The notes beneath the pieces are model-generated. The model was given only the letters and a program-made list of their open reading frames with translations. It ran no database searches and was not told where the DNA came from. Positions 11,332 through 23,823 of a DNA stretch of 64,000 nucleotides are shown piece after piece. The position numbers and the translations under genes are program-made. Where the stretch lies: contig CM034539.1 of NCBI GenBank assembly GCA_020002185.1, positions 28,946,950 to 29,010,949 of the forward strand, written 5' to 3'. Positions within the stretch are counted from its first letter, which is position 1. Every line of letters begins with the position of its first letter. The stretch comes from Paraescarpia echinospica. Its lineage: Eukaryota > Annelida > Polychaeta > Sabellida > Siboglinidae.

Positions 11332-12053
11332 TCAAATGCATTCCCCTTTGCTTTCCCAAACATGATCAAAGTGCTTTCCTACAAAGCCAGCCTGGTTGGA
11401 TATCAGCCCTGTGATTACCCCTGTCATATCCTCAGTCATCTCTAGTTCGTTCATTTGTTCTAGTTCTAATGTCCCATCCAGGACCTTCTTCTGCAATTTA
11501 TTCATCTTCCTTTTTTCTCTCTTCTGTTCCTTCTGCCTTTGTCTGTCTGAAAGTGCTTGCATGATGACTCCATCTTGTTTCTTGCATAAGGCCCGCGACC
11601 TATGGCAAACTATAACTTTCCTCCATTCATCTTCGTGTTGACTACCTAACCATGTGGCAATTCCTTTCTTGATAAACTTCACCTTGCCATCTCTAAAACC
11701 GAATGTGGCAGTAAGTGCCCATTGGGACTAGTGATCTACCAAACCGAGTGTCTGTTCCGAAAACATGTTGTGAGTTGGCGCGGACTCTCCTTGGGTGAGA
11801 ACGAGGTCTCCTGCAGGTAGCGCTGCAGCTGTTTGCTGAGCAACTCCTTGGAACCAACCAGTAATGATCTCATGATTGATGCCAGCATCTCCTTCTCTTT
11901 GCTGTCAGTGATTGGTGCTTGAAGAGATGTGAGGACAGATTCTGGGTTCATTTGGTTCTGGTAAATATCTTTCGTTGAAATGAGCATCTGCTGGGGGTCG
12001 TCTTGGAAGTTGGTGAGGCTGCTCATGGGCACAGACCACTGTTGACTTACCAA
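11332..12053 (-). pseudogene. Unrecognised coding relic, two minus-strand pieces
   Basis: Two minus-strand frames lie in order: 12053-11736 (acidic, with SLTNFQDDPQQ and LLSKQLQRYLQE) and 11682-11332 (ATWLGSQHEDEWRKVI, a coiled basic segment QRQKEQKREKRKMNK, then DMTGVITGLISNQAGFVGKHFDHVW). The second resembles a recurrent family of uncharacterised invertebrate proteins with a charged helix and a C-terminal VGK-HxxHxW motif, but I cannot name it. The pieces are separated by a frame change near 11,700, and the sequence after 11,332 is stop-rich, so it is probably a decayed gene or transposon protein. Confidence 0.4.
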
Positions 12054-13430
12054 TTTTCGGCCATGTTATTTTTTTGTCAGGTTATAACAAAACTGTACCA
12101 TTCAAAAATCTGAAATTTCTACACAGCCACTGTTATCATGTCATTGATATGCTGATAAAATTTCATAAAACTTCTGAGACAGCTCTTCTAAAACACACCA
12201 GTGTGCGGTGCCTATCAATATTTACCAAAACAGCCATGTTTTTCTGCACCATGTAACAAATATGGCAACAAATCAGTCCACCAACTACACTCTTCCAAAT
12301 ATATAATACATGCTAGCACTCAACCTGCTGGTGCGCCTGATCTGCTCCACTCTTTTCCCATAAAAAACTTTCTTTCAAATATCACCACTTTCTAGGTGCT
12401 ATAATTATTCTGCAACACAACAGGAAGGTTAATTAACAGTGCTCTGACTCCTCATGCATTTGTGCATCTGGGGATCATCTGCAGAATTGTCCTCTTCGAA
12501 GCATTGGCATAAAACTCATGCATTCATGGTCCAGTTGGAAATTTCCACAGTAATCCCAGACATCTCGGCTGCATCATCATAATCAGGTTTCTCAAATCCT
12601 CTTGCAGTGCTGTTTTCAAGCTGGTTGTGTTGCTGCAGTACTTGTCTAAGTAGAGGTGTAACTTGTCTTGCCAGGAGAAAATGATGCAAGATGAAAGAGG
12701 ACACACAACCTATTTCCTACGTATCTAATGATGAGGCCTGTGTGGATGTTCTCTTCCTGCATAATATAGGCGCCGGAACAAAATAAATGTTGGAGGGGCC
12801 GAACAAGACTTTGAGCACCACTTTGCTGTCAGCTTGACTCATGACATGACTGGAAGATGTCAGGGGGTGGGGTAGGGGTACTGTGGAAAATGTGTTGCCG
12901 CCACAGCACCATAACTTCAGCGTCTCTTCAGGCTATCTGGAAACCTTGACATGCACGCCCCTTGAGGAAATATTAGTGGGCTAATCTTATCTCCAGTCCC
13001 CCACCAACACAAATTACACCATAAAATGCACTACCCTTCCCTAAATATATTGGGGGGGCTAATCCTATCTGTAGCCCCCCTCCTCAAATATTGGGGGCTC
13101 AGACCCCAATTCAGCACCTTAGATGAAGAATTTGAATCCGGATGAATCTCCCTTCCCTGTTTGTACCTCATCTTTAACAAGAAGTAAATGACATTAGCTG
13201 CTTGCAGTTGTTTCTAAATAACTTCCAAGTCGGCATCCACTTTCTTTACAACTTGTCAGCACTTATGAGCTAAACCATCTAAGACATTGCAGTTGAGTTC
13301 TAACAGGCCCAAATCCAGATCAGTTTTCAACATTTCTATGATACAGTGATTCACAGAACATCTTCATTTCTAAATACAGCTTTTGTGGATGTGATATCAT
13401 TTAAGGTGTTCTTCATATGTCCTGCTTTAG
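12054..13430. other. Non-coding stretch with a C/G-tract repeat
   Basis: From about 12,765 (ataggcgccggaac) to 13,125 the sequence carries repeated gggggggcta and agcccccc phrases, resembling a MITE-like dispersed repeat, but no clear inverted ends were found. The rest shows nothing recognisable. Confidence 0.4.
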
Positions 13431-13995
13431 CTGCATCTACGACGTTTTAACCTGGGTTAAAGTTAACCCGGGCTATTTTAGTCTGGGTTAAACCCGTGTA
13501 GCGTCTACATAATGCATAATTTAACCCGGGTTAAATGTGTAGCATGTATGAAAAGTATCTCACGGATTTAGATTAACACCCTCTGCAACATCTATAGCAG
13601 TCTTGACACTACAAGATAACCCTGGCTATCTGTATAAATAAATAAATACACTCATGTATTGTCAATTCTAGTTACCTCTATTCAAGGCGCTTACATATAA
13701 AATAATAATAAAGTAATTAGTTAAACATAAAACTAAACTTTATCTTTAAATTACTGTGTCGTAAACAAGCACTCATAAACAATAGGCTTAACGCCACTCC
13801 AATAGTTATTATGAGGTTAAATTTGATTAAAATATACATTATTTTCTTCAAAGTCTACATGAGTGCAGCTGAACCTGATTCGCGTCTGGTCCACCTACAA
13901 CTGTGGGGCTGACTCAGAAGGGAGCTATCTATCAGCGCGGCAATTTAACACAGAATTTGTCACTGTGTAGACGCGTATCCCAGGTATAAAATGTC
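13430..13995 (+). mobile_element. Possible fold-back/MITE with aacccgggttaa palindromes
   Basis: The left edge (ctacgacgttttaacctggg) and the reverse complement of the right edge (tttacgacattttatacctggg) match over about 20 bases with a few mismatches. Just inside the left edge the palindromic words ttaacccggg and aacccgggttaa recur four times within 90 bp. No transposase is visible. Element length is about 560 bp; the family is unknown. Confidence 0.45.
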
Positions 13996-14315
13996 GTAAA
14001 CGTGGCTATTATCTTCCATGGTCCCTCCTGCAAGAGTACTAACCTGAAGTACAAGACTGGGACCGTTTGTGCGATTAACATGGACTTTGATGTGATCCCA
14101 TCAAGCAATGTGGCATCAGACTCTAAGCACAGATTCCTTTCGTTCATCAAAATCTGTCCTGCCTGAATATCATTAATGAGTTCCATTTCGTAAGCCATGT
14201 TACTAACTGTCCTAAACTGGACATTTCATCAATAGCTACACCTGCAATGTCTCCTACTACTCCTGAATTGAAGAGCCTGCAGCACCTACTGGGACTTGGT
14301 GCTGCGAATACAGGA

Positions 14316-14660
14316 CATAACTCCACTCGGACATAACCCCACTCGGACAGAACCCCACTGGACAGAACCCCACTTGGACATAATTCCACTGGACATAACC
14401 CCACTCGGACATAACCCCACTGGACATAGCCCCACTAGGACAGAACCCCACTGGACAGAACCCCATTCACTAATGAAACTTTTGGTCACTACCCCATTCT
14501 AGTAATAATTCTTCAGCAGAATAAACAATATTGCTTTGTCACAAATGAATATGTATTACAGATTCTGACATACATTGTTAATGAGTGTGGCATTATTTTA
14601 TGTGACTGGAGTGGGGTTATGTCCAGAGGTTTTTACTAGTGGGGTTTTGTCTGTTTACCA
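14316..14660 (+). repeat. Fold-back repeat of ggacataaccccact units
   Basis: About nine units of 14-17 bp built on ggacataaccccact or ggacagaaccccact run from 14316 to 14465. At 14606-14660 the same word occurs in reverse complement (agtggggttatgtcc, then agtggggttttgtct). The whole can therefore fold into a stem with a loop of about 140 bp. The frames through it are artefacts. Confidence 0.75.
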
Positions 14661-15437
14661 GTGCTGCAGACACCTGTAAATAACTTTCCTAATGGGGAAA
14701 CAAATTTGTTGTGCAGTTTTGAGGAAACTGTAGTGGGTTGTCTGTCTATTTTTAACTCATCTAGTTCACCTTTCAGCATATCTCTTTCTGTTTCGAACAC
14801 TGAAATATACATATAAAAAACATCAGTTTCACAAACAAGGTTAAATACAATAGTCGCTATCTATGTTAGTCATGTTAATCTACCTAGTACTACCTGCAAT
14901 AAAGTGCAAAAGCATAATTAATTAAAACTGTCGTCAGTTATAACAAGTTTCACAAAACAGATTTAAAACAACTGCTACTTCAAGGTTGGTTGATCAACTG
15001 AATGCCCAATGCACAACAAATTGGAACACTATAACCTATCGATTCAGTTAATGCAGGATACAAGCTACCAAAATGTTGAGATAGCTTACCTGCAGACCTG
15101 CGCAATATGCGGGGAATGAAGTCTTGTGAGAAGTTCTCAGCCAATGAATCGTCCCACTCCCAGATCCTGCAAACGAAACATTCCACGATTATATAACTTA
15201 TCTTTTTAATGGGAAACTCCAGAAAATGCCACTTACCAGTGCGACAAATCACATGAGCCAGCTGTGCATATTATAATAATTACTTCTACTTCCCGAACAT
15301 TGTATGTAATATCAGCCATAATTGGCCAAGACCCAAGTCAATGATTCAAGAAAGGCAACAAGATGACTGGATAATGGGCTCTGCTTAACTGCACCGTTTC
15401 AAAAAGACAATCTCCCAAATAACTGGTGGCGGCCTCT
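14661..15437. other. No gene recognised
   Basis: A 90-codon minus-strand frame at 14980-15252 has no family resemblance I can identify. The remainder is AT-rich. Confidence 0.4.
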
Positions 15438-15640
15438 ATAAGGAATAATAATTGGTAATGTTTACCGACCTCCAAGAGATCTTAATTAAAACTATAAAGT
15501 TTTTAGTGAATTCACACCAATTATCTCATCAATTGACAAAACAATCTCCAATGTCATTATTGCCGGTGAATTTATTAGGAACCTTCTTAAAATAAATTAA
15601 AAAGAGGTTGTTGGTGAATTCTCTTATATTAATAGGGCGA
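15438..15640 (+). pseudogene. Endonuclease fragment of a non-LTR element
   Basis: Ignoring one stop, a single frame reads IIIGNVYRPPRD, then NYKVFSEFTPIISSIDK and NVIIAGEF. This matches the central strand-loop-strand of EEP endonucleases, where the last motif is normally AGDFN; here Asp is replaced by Glu. Only about 65 codons survive. Confidence 0.65.
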
Positions 15641-15726
15641 TTACATACGTGTCGTATGGGACATCCAGGGGTTATTTTGTATTTTAAGAACACACAACCA
15701 TGCAAACACTAGCTGTTATGTGACTA

Positions 15727-16127
15727 AAGGCGGCGATACACGTTACGAGACAATCGCACTGACTGACTCGTACGAGTGCCTCAGCCAAGTCACTCGTTGC
15801 GATAGAATCGTATGGAAAGACACACGTTGTGTGCCAATCGGATTGGTGGATTGGTGTGACATCAAAAGGTGAAGGCCATTTAAATTCAAGACGCCCACTT
15901 GTCTGTTTACGGAAACGGCGGACGATTCTAGTAGCGACGAAGAGGACGCCATTTTACTATGTGCGATGGCTGTGCTTCAGCAAATAGAAGAAGACAAAAA
16001 ACAGAAACAAAAGAAACACAGAAGATGGTGTATTCGCCCATGGATCGCCCGGCGACAGCAGTTCGGTGCGTTCCATGTGCTAATGAAAGAACTCGAAACG
16101 GACGATGCGAGATCATTCGTTAATTAA
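15727..16127 (+). pseudogene. PIF/Harbinger transposon, N-terminal exon relic
   Basis: The frame from 15966 (ATG) to 16127 reads a Glu/Lys-rich helix and then RRWCIRPWIARRQQFGAFHVLMKELETDDARSF-like wording. RPWI-RR, FGAFH and the D-R-F end are characteristic of the region preceding the DDE domain in HARBI1/ALP1-like transposases. The frame can be followed upstream to about 15873 without stops. A stop follows immediately and no DDE domain is found downstream. Upstream, taaaggcggcgatacacg could be a TAA target site plus terminal repeat, but no right partner was found. Confidence 0.7.
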
Positions 16128-16995
16128 TAACAGTTTGATTTTTTTTTGAATGCTATATCGCTATATATCAGCCACAAGAATACAGTAATGCGCGACACCA
16201 TTCCACCGGCCGAGCACCAAGCTGTAACGCTTCGCTTTCTAACGACAGGTATATTACTATATAATTATGTGCATGTTGACATTGTGATTGACTGTCGTTT
16301 GGGGGCAGTTTCTGAGTTTGACGTTTGCTTTTATCGTTTACTCATTTCCTGGATATACACAATCTGCAAATTGCACTGCACTTGTCAGATATCCCAAGAA
16401 CAGCAACCATCTGCACATTGTGCAAGTAGGGCGTGTTTGTTTGATTTGCGCAATTTGCAGATTGCGTTTAGCAATGTACACCCATATTCGCGTTGGCATT
16501 ACCAGGCTACTTGTAAGTAAACAAGTCTTCACTGATAATATTGTGTGTATACGTTTATTTGATAAATAAAAGGTTTGCATGGTCCTTGTTGTGTCATATC
16601 TGCAAGAGTTGTCGCATGCATATACAAGCATTGGAGTGCATAGTTAATGACACCGTTATTGTTGTTTATGTTAATCTTTGTATCATTTGAAATTTAAAGC
16701 AAGGTTGTCTGTTCCATGAAACAGAATCAAATAGGGTTGGTAATTATCAGCACTACGTTTGCTAAATAAGTTGCGATTGGTGTCACTTTGTGATCAGCAG
16801 TGTGGGAACCAGCAAATTTCAAAGGTACTTCCAAGTTTGTACACACTTACGCAGTGAGTGCCAGTAATAGGGTTGTCTACAATACAAGTTGAATGTTTTG
16901 TTTACAATTTGAACATTTTTTTAGCGCAACATTAAAATTGCTGGCAGTTTTAGGCTTTTATTCAACACAAGTTTGAGTGAATTGTCTACAATTAA
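16128..16995. other. Non-coding stretch with a hairpin
   Basis: A perfect 15-base inverted repeat lies here: caatctgcaaattgc at 16360-16374 and its complement gcaatttgcagattg at 16450-16464, with a 75-base loop. No gene recognised. Confidence 0.7.
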
Positions 16996-17171
16996 CATAG
17001 TTTATTGTAGAACTCTACATTATGATTATATTAAAAATACATAGTTTATTGTAGAACTCTACATTATGATTATATTAAAAATACATAGTTTATTGTAGAA
17101 CTCTACATTATGATTATATTAAAAATACATAGTTTATTGTAGAACTCTACATTATGATTATATTAAAAATG
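16996..17171 (+). repeat. 44-bp tandem repeat, four copies
   Basis: Units begin with catagtttattgtagaac at 16996, 17040, 17084 and 17128. They are identical apart from the last edge, which suggests a recent expansion. Confidence 0.95.
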
Positions 17172-18117
17172 TGGAACACACCACCTCATATTGCTTTACT
17201 GAAATCATAAATCATAGTGAAAACAACTAAGCTAATGATGATGGGGACTTGATGCAGATCAGTCAAGTGCTGTAGTGATTCATTTAATTTCATACAAATT
17301 CTTTATGGAGGAACGATAATTTATTGTGGTTTGTTGGCAAGAGGAATCAGGGCACAAACATATTTGAAAACCAAACAAACACACAAATGTCTGTACTGGA
17401 ATGTGACCCATCTTGAAATAATATAAGATATGATCTCTATTTTGTACGTGTATAAATGAATGTCGAACACATACTGTGAACTGAAATTGACCCACACCAA
17501 ATCCTGTGCATTGAACACTTAGCCCACCCTGGATTCCCCCAACCCTGGTAAAATATGACTACTCCCTTACTTGTGACTAGTAATTTAATCAGTTCACATA
17601 CAATTCTGTGCAAGGGCAGATCACTATTTTGTGATTATATTCCCTACAGGTAACAGTTACCAATGTCTAGAGTATGTGTACAGAATTGGTCGTTCTACCA
17701 CAGGGAAAATAATCCCAAGTACTTGTGCAGCTATATATCTTGCATTGAAGGACAAGTACCTAAAGGAGAGAGAGATACACGTGGGAACGATGAAAACATA
17801 CTTAACTCAGAGTTGTAGGTTGCATGTGCTAGTAACTTGGTAAACTGTCCCAGAAACAATTGTCACTAATCTGGAACTGCAACAACCCGTTTGGGTTTGG
17901 AATATAGTTGTATGAAAACATTACATACACATTTTTCAAAACTCCATAATAAAATTAAATAGGAACAACATTGTAATCAAAACAGAAAAGTTTGATTTAC
18001 TAAAACATGTTTACATTGATTAAAAAATCCCATCAATAAACTGAAAATTGATGACATTTCTTCAAGAAGAACCATAAAGTTGTTGCTTTAGTAAAAGTAG
18101 TCTCAAAACAACAATCA
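17172..18117. other. No gene recognised
   Basis: AT-rich sequence with short frames only; nothing supported on either strand. Confidence 0.5.
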
Positions 18118-19685
18118 CAGAGACTTGCAAATAAGCCAGAACATTTACTTGTCCGCCGGACAAGTAAGTTTTGAAATCTACTTGTCTGCCAAAATGTTAA
18201 CTTGTCCAAGTGGTTGTCAAGGGGAATCGGAACTTTGAAAAAACAAAAAAAGTCTGTCTTATTTTTATTACAACAACACAGTGTTCCTGCTGTTTCGTTG
18301 GATGTACATCCGAGTGACTTGTGATCAAAGACACAATGTGATTTAATTTTGAAATTGCAAAATTATATTTGCAACTATTTTCTGGTCCATTTTCATTCAT
18401 TACGAATATTAAAAGTAGACACGTTACATGATGTATACCAATATTTTACGATGATAGGAATGAGACAATTGTTTTCCTTGCTATTTGTTATAATGTTGCA
18501 GAAACTGTTTATGTTTAATATGGTATATATATATATATACACTGTATATATATATATATATATAGTCTGTATATATATATATATATGTAAACTTTGGGCA
18601 TCAGTTTGTCATTGAAGATGCCACTCAACCATCAAGAACATGACCAATGCAAAGCCACAAAAACATTGTAAACTATATAATCTGACATTATTTTGTTCAA
18701 CCTCTATGAACTTCAATATTAACAAAGTTCTGTATTTTATAAAAACGAAGATAATATTCAATTGATCATCAGCAAAGAAACACATATTTTTTCTAAATGT
18801 TATATTACCATTTCAATGATGATAAAACAGTTTTAACGGTTCCCGAATTACATTTACCAGGCGGAATATAATTTATAGATTTAATTACATCGTAACGTTG
18901 CTGTCGCCGTAGTTGGCGGAAGCCGACATGTCAACGGCGGTTGGCACACCTTCCCCAGACAAGTGTCTTGCATAATTCGGCTTCGAAAAAACTCTCAGTT
19001 TATGGTTAAAATAAATGTTGCATAGATACAACTCTTCTGAAATTTCATTAATATTCCATTTATCAACCACCACCATAAATTTACCGGAGAGCCAGTTACA
19101 AGTCTTGAAAATTGTTACCGATTTGAATCGGCTAACATTCGATGTCTTGGAAGACTGCCGAGTCCGCGTGGGTTAGGTGTAATAACGGTTAAAACTATAT
19201 AATTATTCAAATAACAAATAGTGATACAAAGTCTACTATTTCCAAAGTTCATCAAATATGATCCGTGAGTGGAAGCAAGTTGTGCGCCGGCCAAACTGAA
19301 TGATTTACGATTTTGTGAAATACAGCCTCGATCAACAATGGCTGATGCCGAGTCTGTCCTACGCGTCTGACAGAGCTAGGTCGGTGCACTCAGCGGGTGA
19401 CCCTGTTTAACGCAGGCACTAAACTCGATCGAACACCGACGTACAACATACTGGCGGCGGAACGACAAGACGCCGACACACTAACAAAATTGCAACGCGT
19501 GCGATTGCTAGCCAACTTCATTTACGTTTGAATTTCCTAAAATAAAAAGTTTGCAATGTTGCACGCGTCACTATTTACTGTAAATTTTCATTTGTCCACC
19601 GGATAACCATAGTAGAGTCATTTTACTTGTCCGGGCCAAAAATCACTTGTCCCGGACAAACGGACAAGTGCTATTTCGAACGCTG
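18118..19685 (+). mobile_element. Possible non-autonomous hAT-like element with acttgtcc motifs
   Basis: Both ends are rich in the word acttgtcc and its complement ggacaagt (18150-18215 and 19590-19670). The outer edges, cagagacttgcaaata at 18118 and the reverse complement of tatttcgaacgctg at 19685, are loosely similar. The same word fills the ends of the hAT element at 21844-26711, so this may be a deleted relative. No 8-bp target duplication is evident. Inside are ta microsatellites (18530-18590) and no convincing coding region. Confidence 0.4.
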
Positions 19686-19825
19686 CAGAGAATAGGAATA
19701 GAAACATACAAGCAACATTGTAAATTTTGATCCAAATCACCATCAAAGACACATGCCAGGTAAAAAAAAAACCAGAAACGGAACCAGCTTGAGCCAGCAA
19801 AACAGCCTCGATGTAATGCAACACC

Positions 19826-20215
19826 ATGAAAAGGCAAGGGAAGCAGAGGTCTCGTGATGTTCCTGAGATGACTATCTTCGTCCTGTCGCATCCAGATATG
19901 GTCAAAGAAGTAATAGTGGGAAGTATCTGTGTAACTCTTGGATGTGACATTTCAAAATGCTTGGTTGTTGTATCGAAAGACTGATGCAAACACCCACGAA
20001 ACCTTAACAAGTCTTCATTATCCCCCTTTTATCATGGTAGAAGACATTTGTGGATATGATTGTGTTCTCATTATGACCGTCCTTCTTGTCATCCACATCG
20101 TGTAAACGGTGATGTAGCAGTAGGGAGCATCGCGTTACTGAAGAGTCCCCTGATGGAAATGAAATAGGTGATTCCCGATTCATCGGCAACTGCCAGTAGA
20201 TTGGCGTCATCAAGC
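19826..20215 (+). repeat. SGCDTSKC-family repeat, copy 1
   Basis: Matches 32565-32840 and 44204-44640 in the same orientation. In the best-preserved copy the plus strand reads a short peptide with FILSHPH, then VTSGCDTSKCLVV, suggesting a decayed protein end. Downstream comes a gggagcatcg element and an actgaagagtcccc phrase, which also occur at the junction with retrotransposon copy B. Confidence 0.7.
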
Positions 20216-21843
20216 AGACAAAAAAAAAGAATGGCTGATTTCTGATTGCAGATGCAGGGTGTCCAGTTCTGAAGGAGAAAATGATATTTTTTTAAATGAC
20301 TGCATAATGAAATTATTAAATATGGTGCAATAACAGCAATGGTAGCTGAAAAATAAACATTGTCATATAATTAGAGCAAATAAACCAACATGGCTACACC
20401 ATCAATGAAACATAACATGAGAAATGGACCGAAAGTAACTACCGGTTATGCCTTGTTTCAATAGCACGTTACATCAACCCAGTTTTGGCAACAAGGCAGT
20501 TAATACACACCATTTATATACTTGACTGCAAGCAGATCACACAAGAATAATTTATGTATAAAAACAATGCAACTTTCAATAGCATGTACCTACTATTGAA
20601 AGTAACACTGTGTTTTGTACATATGTATACCTTCAACGTCGGTGAAGAATGACTCCGGCCATAGTGGTCATGACATTGGATAGACGAAGAGCAGAGCAGA
20701 TCTGCATCGCAGATTTCATGAAAATAAAAGAATACTTGAAGTTGTTTGTGGCAAGTTTCCTTTCTAATTTAGTAAAATGCAATTTGATGAGAATTGTATT
20801 GTGTATGTCCATACTTAATTAAATGTTGTTGGGATACTATAAAATGTACTTTGTCACTTTCGTCAAAATCCCACATCCTTAATTTAAAAATGGCCAAAAG
20901 CTCCCCCTTCTAATATTCGAGTTATTGTGACGCTGTCACCGACATATAAAATCTGGAAATTCCTTGAATGTACAAAAGTATTGCCTATTGGATTCTTGGT
21001 TTGTTAAATTATGCATACATTATTTACGTTGCAATACATATCTAATAAAATATTGGTTTCTGGCAAATGTGTATGTCCTGCTCTTGATTACTTTCAATTT
21101 ATCATATTATTTACTGGTATTAAATAGATGGCCTTGACCCTTGTTTGAAAAAAATGAATAGGTAAAGTACTGCTCGTCGAATCAAATGCTAGGTTTGCCA
21201 TGCTGTTTTGTAAGCAAGCAATCTGAACATACTTTTCCATAAAGTATCGATATTCTAAATCACTAGCCGTTATATTACATCGATGGAATGCAAACAAGTT
21301 GTTAGAAAAGTTGGTTTGAGTGACATACGACAGAAACACGCTTCGCAAAACGGGGGTCCATGTCCGCGACCACAACTACAACATTTGTATTTCTGGGAAA
21401 GTCTATACTTTAGCGTGTTTGTAAGATGCGCCACGAGATTATTCGTTAACTTTCCTATTATGTTATGACTATAATAACTCAAGATGAACTATGTAGATAA
21501 TCGGTCTAAACGATTAAACGTATACTTTCATAACTATCACCGATTTGCCCCGATGGCGATGTGGTATTGTTACTAGTGCTACTACTTTTTTCTGATAAAT
21601 GTTCTCTAAAATGCGTCTCAGAAAATCCTGTTTTAGTGTTTGCGTAGGGCCTAATATTTCATAGAACATGTAAACTTAGACTTAGTCAGACTTTCATACT
21701 GCCAATGACTATATCCGATTAAAAACATATTTAATGTAAGATTCAGTGATATCTCAAACACAAAGTTTATGAAGCCACGGATAACTAAACGAGAGATTGG
21801 ACAAACGTTACTGTCACATTTACAGACAATGTAATATGCACAG
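20216..21843. other. No gene recognised
   Basis: Short frames on both strands only, such as 21094-21375 on the minus strand, with no family wording. AT-rich. Confidence 0.5.
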
Positions 21844-22589
21844 CAGGGCTCGACAGTAACGCTTGTTTGCTTGTCTGGGACAAGTAGTTACCCGTGTCGG
21901 ACAAGTACATTATCCAGGACACTTGTCCGATGGGACAAGTTGATATTGAGTCACACTATATACTGTTAGTCAAAGTAAAATGATTGAAATGTTTAACTCA
22001 TTGACATAATATCGATTTTAAAAGGAAGCTACCGAACAGTTCCATCTCGTACGTAAGCATCGTCGCTCACTGCTTTCGCTTCATCATGAGACTAATGCAA
22101 ACAGTCCCCAGATGGAGTCAGTAGTATTTTTAAAGCATTTAGTCGCTAGGTGGAGCAATGGTGTCAGGTTAAAAAACTAAAACTTCGACGTTTTTCTCAT
22201 TCTTAATTAAAAATAGCTTTCATTGGCACAACTGACGTTTGTGCCCGTTTTATTTAAAACAAAAGACATATCATGCTACTTTGGAAAGCAGAAAAATGAA
22301 ATGTAATTTGTCCACCTCAAAAACAGATCGCGATCCTAGTAAACGCCGTTGGCGTTGCGTGTATTAATTCGTAGTCTAATACGTTTTGGCTTTCGATTGT
22401 ACATATTAACGCTCTTACAACGATAATATGGACGTTTTGTGTTAATACAAGTTCTCTGCCAATATCAACAGCAATCTTATATTCGATTTCATACATAGAT
22501 CGTTTTTATTTTATACGTGGAATTATTTTTGCATGCATTAATTTGGTAGAATCCAAAGACGACGTCAAGCAGGAGAGGATGTTGACCTC

Positions 22590-23590
22590 ATGCAAGGACC
22601 AATGGATCGGCAGCTGCGCCAGATGAACCAACAAGAGCGTGACACAATTGGCCATCTGTTCAATACAGCCTATTTTACAGCTAAAGAGGAGTACCCATTT
22701 ACAATGTACCCCAATTTGGTATCGCTGCAGAATGAAAATGGTGCAAAAATGGGAGCAATGTACCAGTCGGACAATGCTTGTCGACGGTTTATCCGCTACA
22801 TAAAAGTGTAACGGAGATGGAGCTCATCTATGCTTGACTAGTGGTCGATGGCCAAGTAAGAAACGTGTACGTACGTGTCCAGCCAATCCAACACGCTAAT
22901 GCTGAAGGAATTTATGGAGCCATAAATGAAGCTTTCACTGATCTTGACGTGGATTGGCAATCCAAAGTGGTGGGGGTAGGATGTGATGGAGCTGCCGTCA
23001 ACATTGGGCGTCGCAACAGTGTGTTGACGAGGATACAGGACGGGCATCCGTATGTGATCCCAATGCACTGTGTGGCGCATCGCTTGGAACTACGAGTCAT
23101 TGATGCTGCCAAAGACAGGGTTTGTCCACAGTTTGGACAAGTTCACGACACATTGAAGCTGATTTACAAACATTATGAATACAGCCCGAAAGCCACAAGA
23201 GACTTAAAGGCTGTAGCGGAGGCCATGGGACAGAAAACCATGCGACCTACCGGTCTGAAGGGAACACGATGGACTCCCCACTTCGTGACAGCGTTGACCA
23301 CTCTGCTGAAGTCGTACGCCAGCATTCGCGTGCACTTCAAGCATACGTGGAGTGTTCCACTGGGGCAGCTGAGGTGCTCGGACGGGCAAGAAATGTCTTG
23401 AAGACCCTCAGTGAATTTTCAAAGATGGCGTGGATGCACATGGTGCTTGACATCATGGCTGTACTGGGCCAACCGAGTCGTCTTTCAGAGGGACGAGACA
23501 ACCATCATTGATGCTCTCCGAGGACAGAATACGTCTGAAGACTGGACTGTGGACTCACTAAATATGTTCTTTCTATATGTTTTCAGTCAA
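22590..23590 (+). pseudogene. hAT transposase relic (KIAA1586/ZNF862-like type)
   Basis: Frame 22590-22811 has HLFNTAYFTAKEEYPFT and LQNENGAKMG, the N-terminal wording of KIAA1586/ZNF862-like hAT proteins. Frame 22841-23401 has VGVGCDGAAVNIGRRNSV (the first catalytic Asp region) and MHCVAHRLEL (the hAT CxxH motif), followed by LKGTRWTPH. The reading then changes frame near 23345 and again near 23480, and ends at 23592 with no C-terminal dimerisation domain. At least three frame breaks make it inactive. A C-terminal domain of a related protein is found separately at 45940-46371. Confidence 0.85.
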
Positions 23591-23823
23591 TAATTTACTT
23601 TCGCAGAATTATTGTTGATTACACATTGGTCAATATTACCAAGTTTTAGTTCTTGGAATTATGTACCTGTATAATTATATTTCCTTCTAACCTCAATAAA
23701 TGCACTAATCTGTTAACAACCGGCTGGGTGTTGTGCTGTCATCGTAAATCCCTGCAGCTTGTAATTTGTTTGGTGAGACAAGTAGATTTCTGGTGGGACA
23801 AGTGATCATGAGCTTTCTGTGAG

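Noticed and set aside
18349..18615. 88-codon frame with a Tyr/Ile-rich end
   Set aside because: The end is a translated ta microsatellite, and the rest has no similarity to known proteins.
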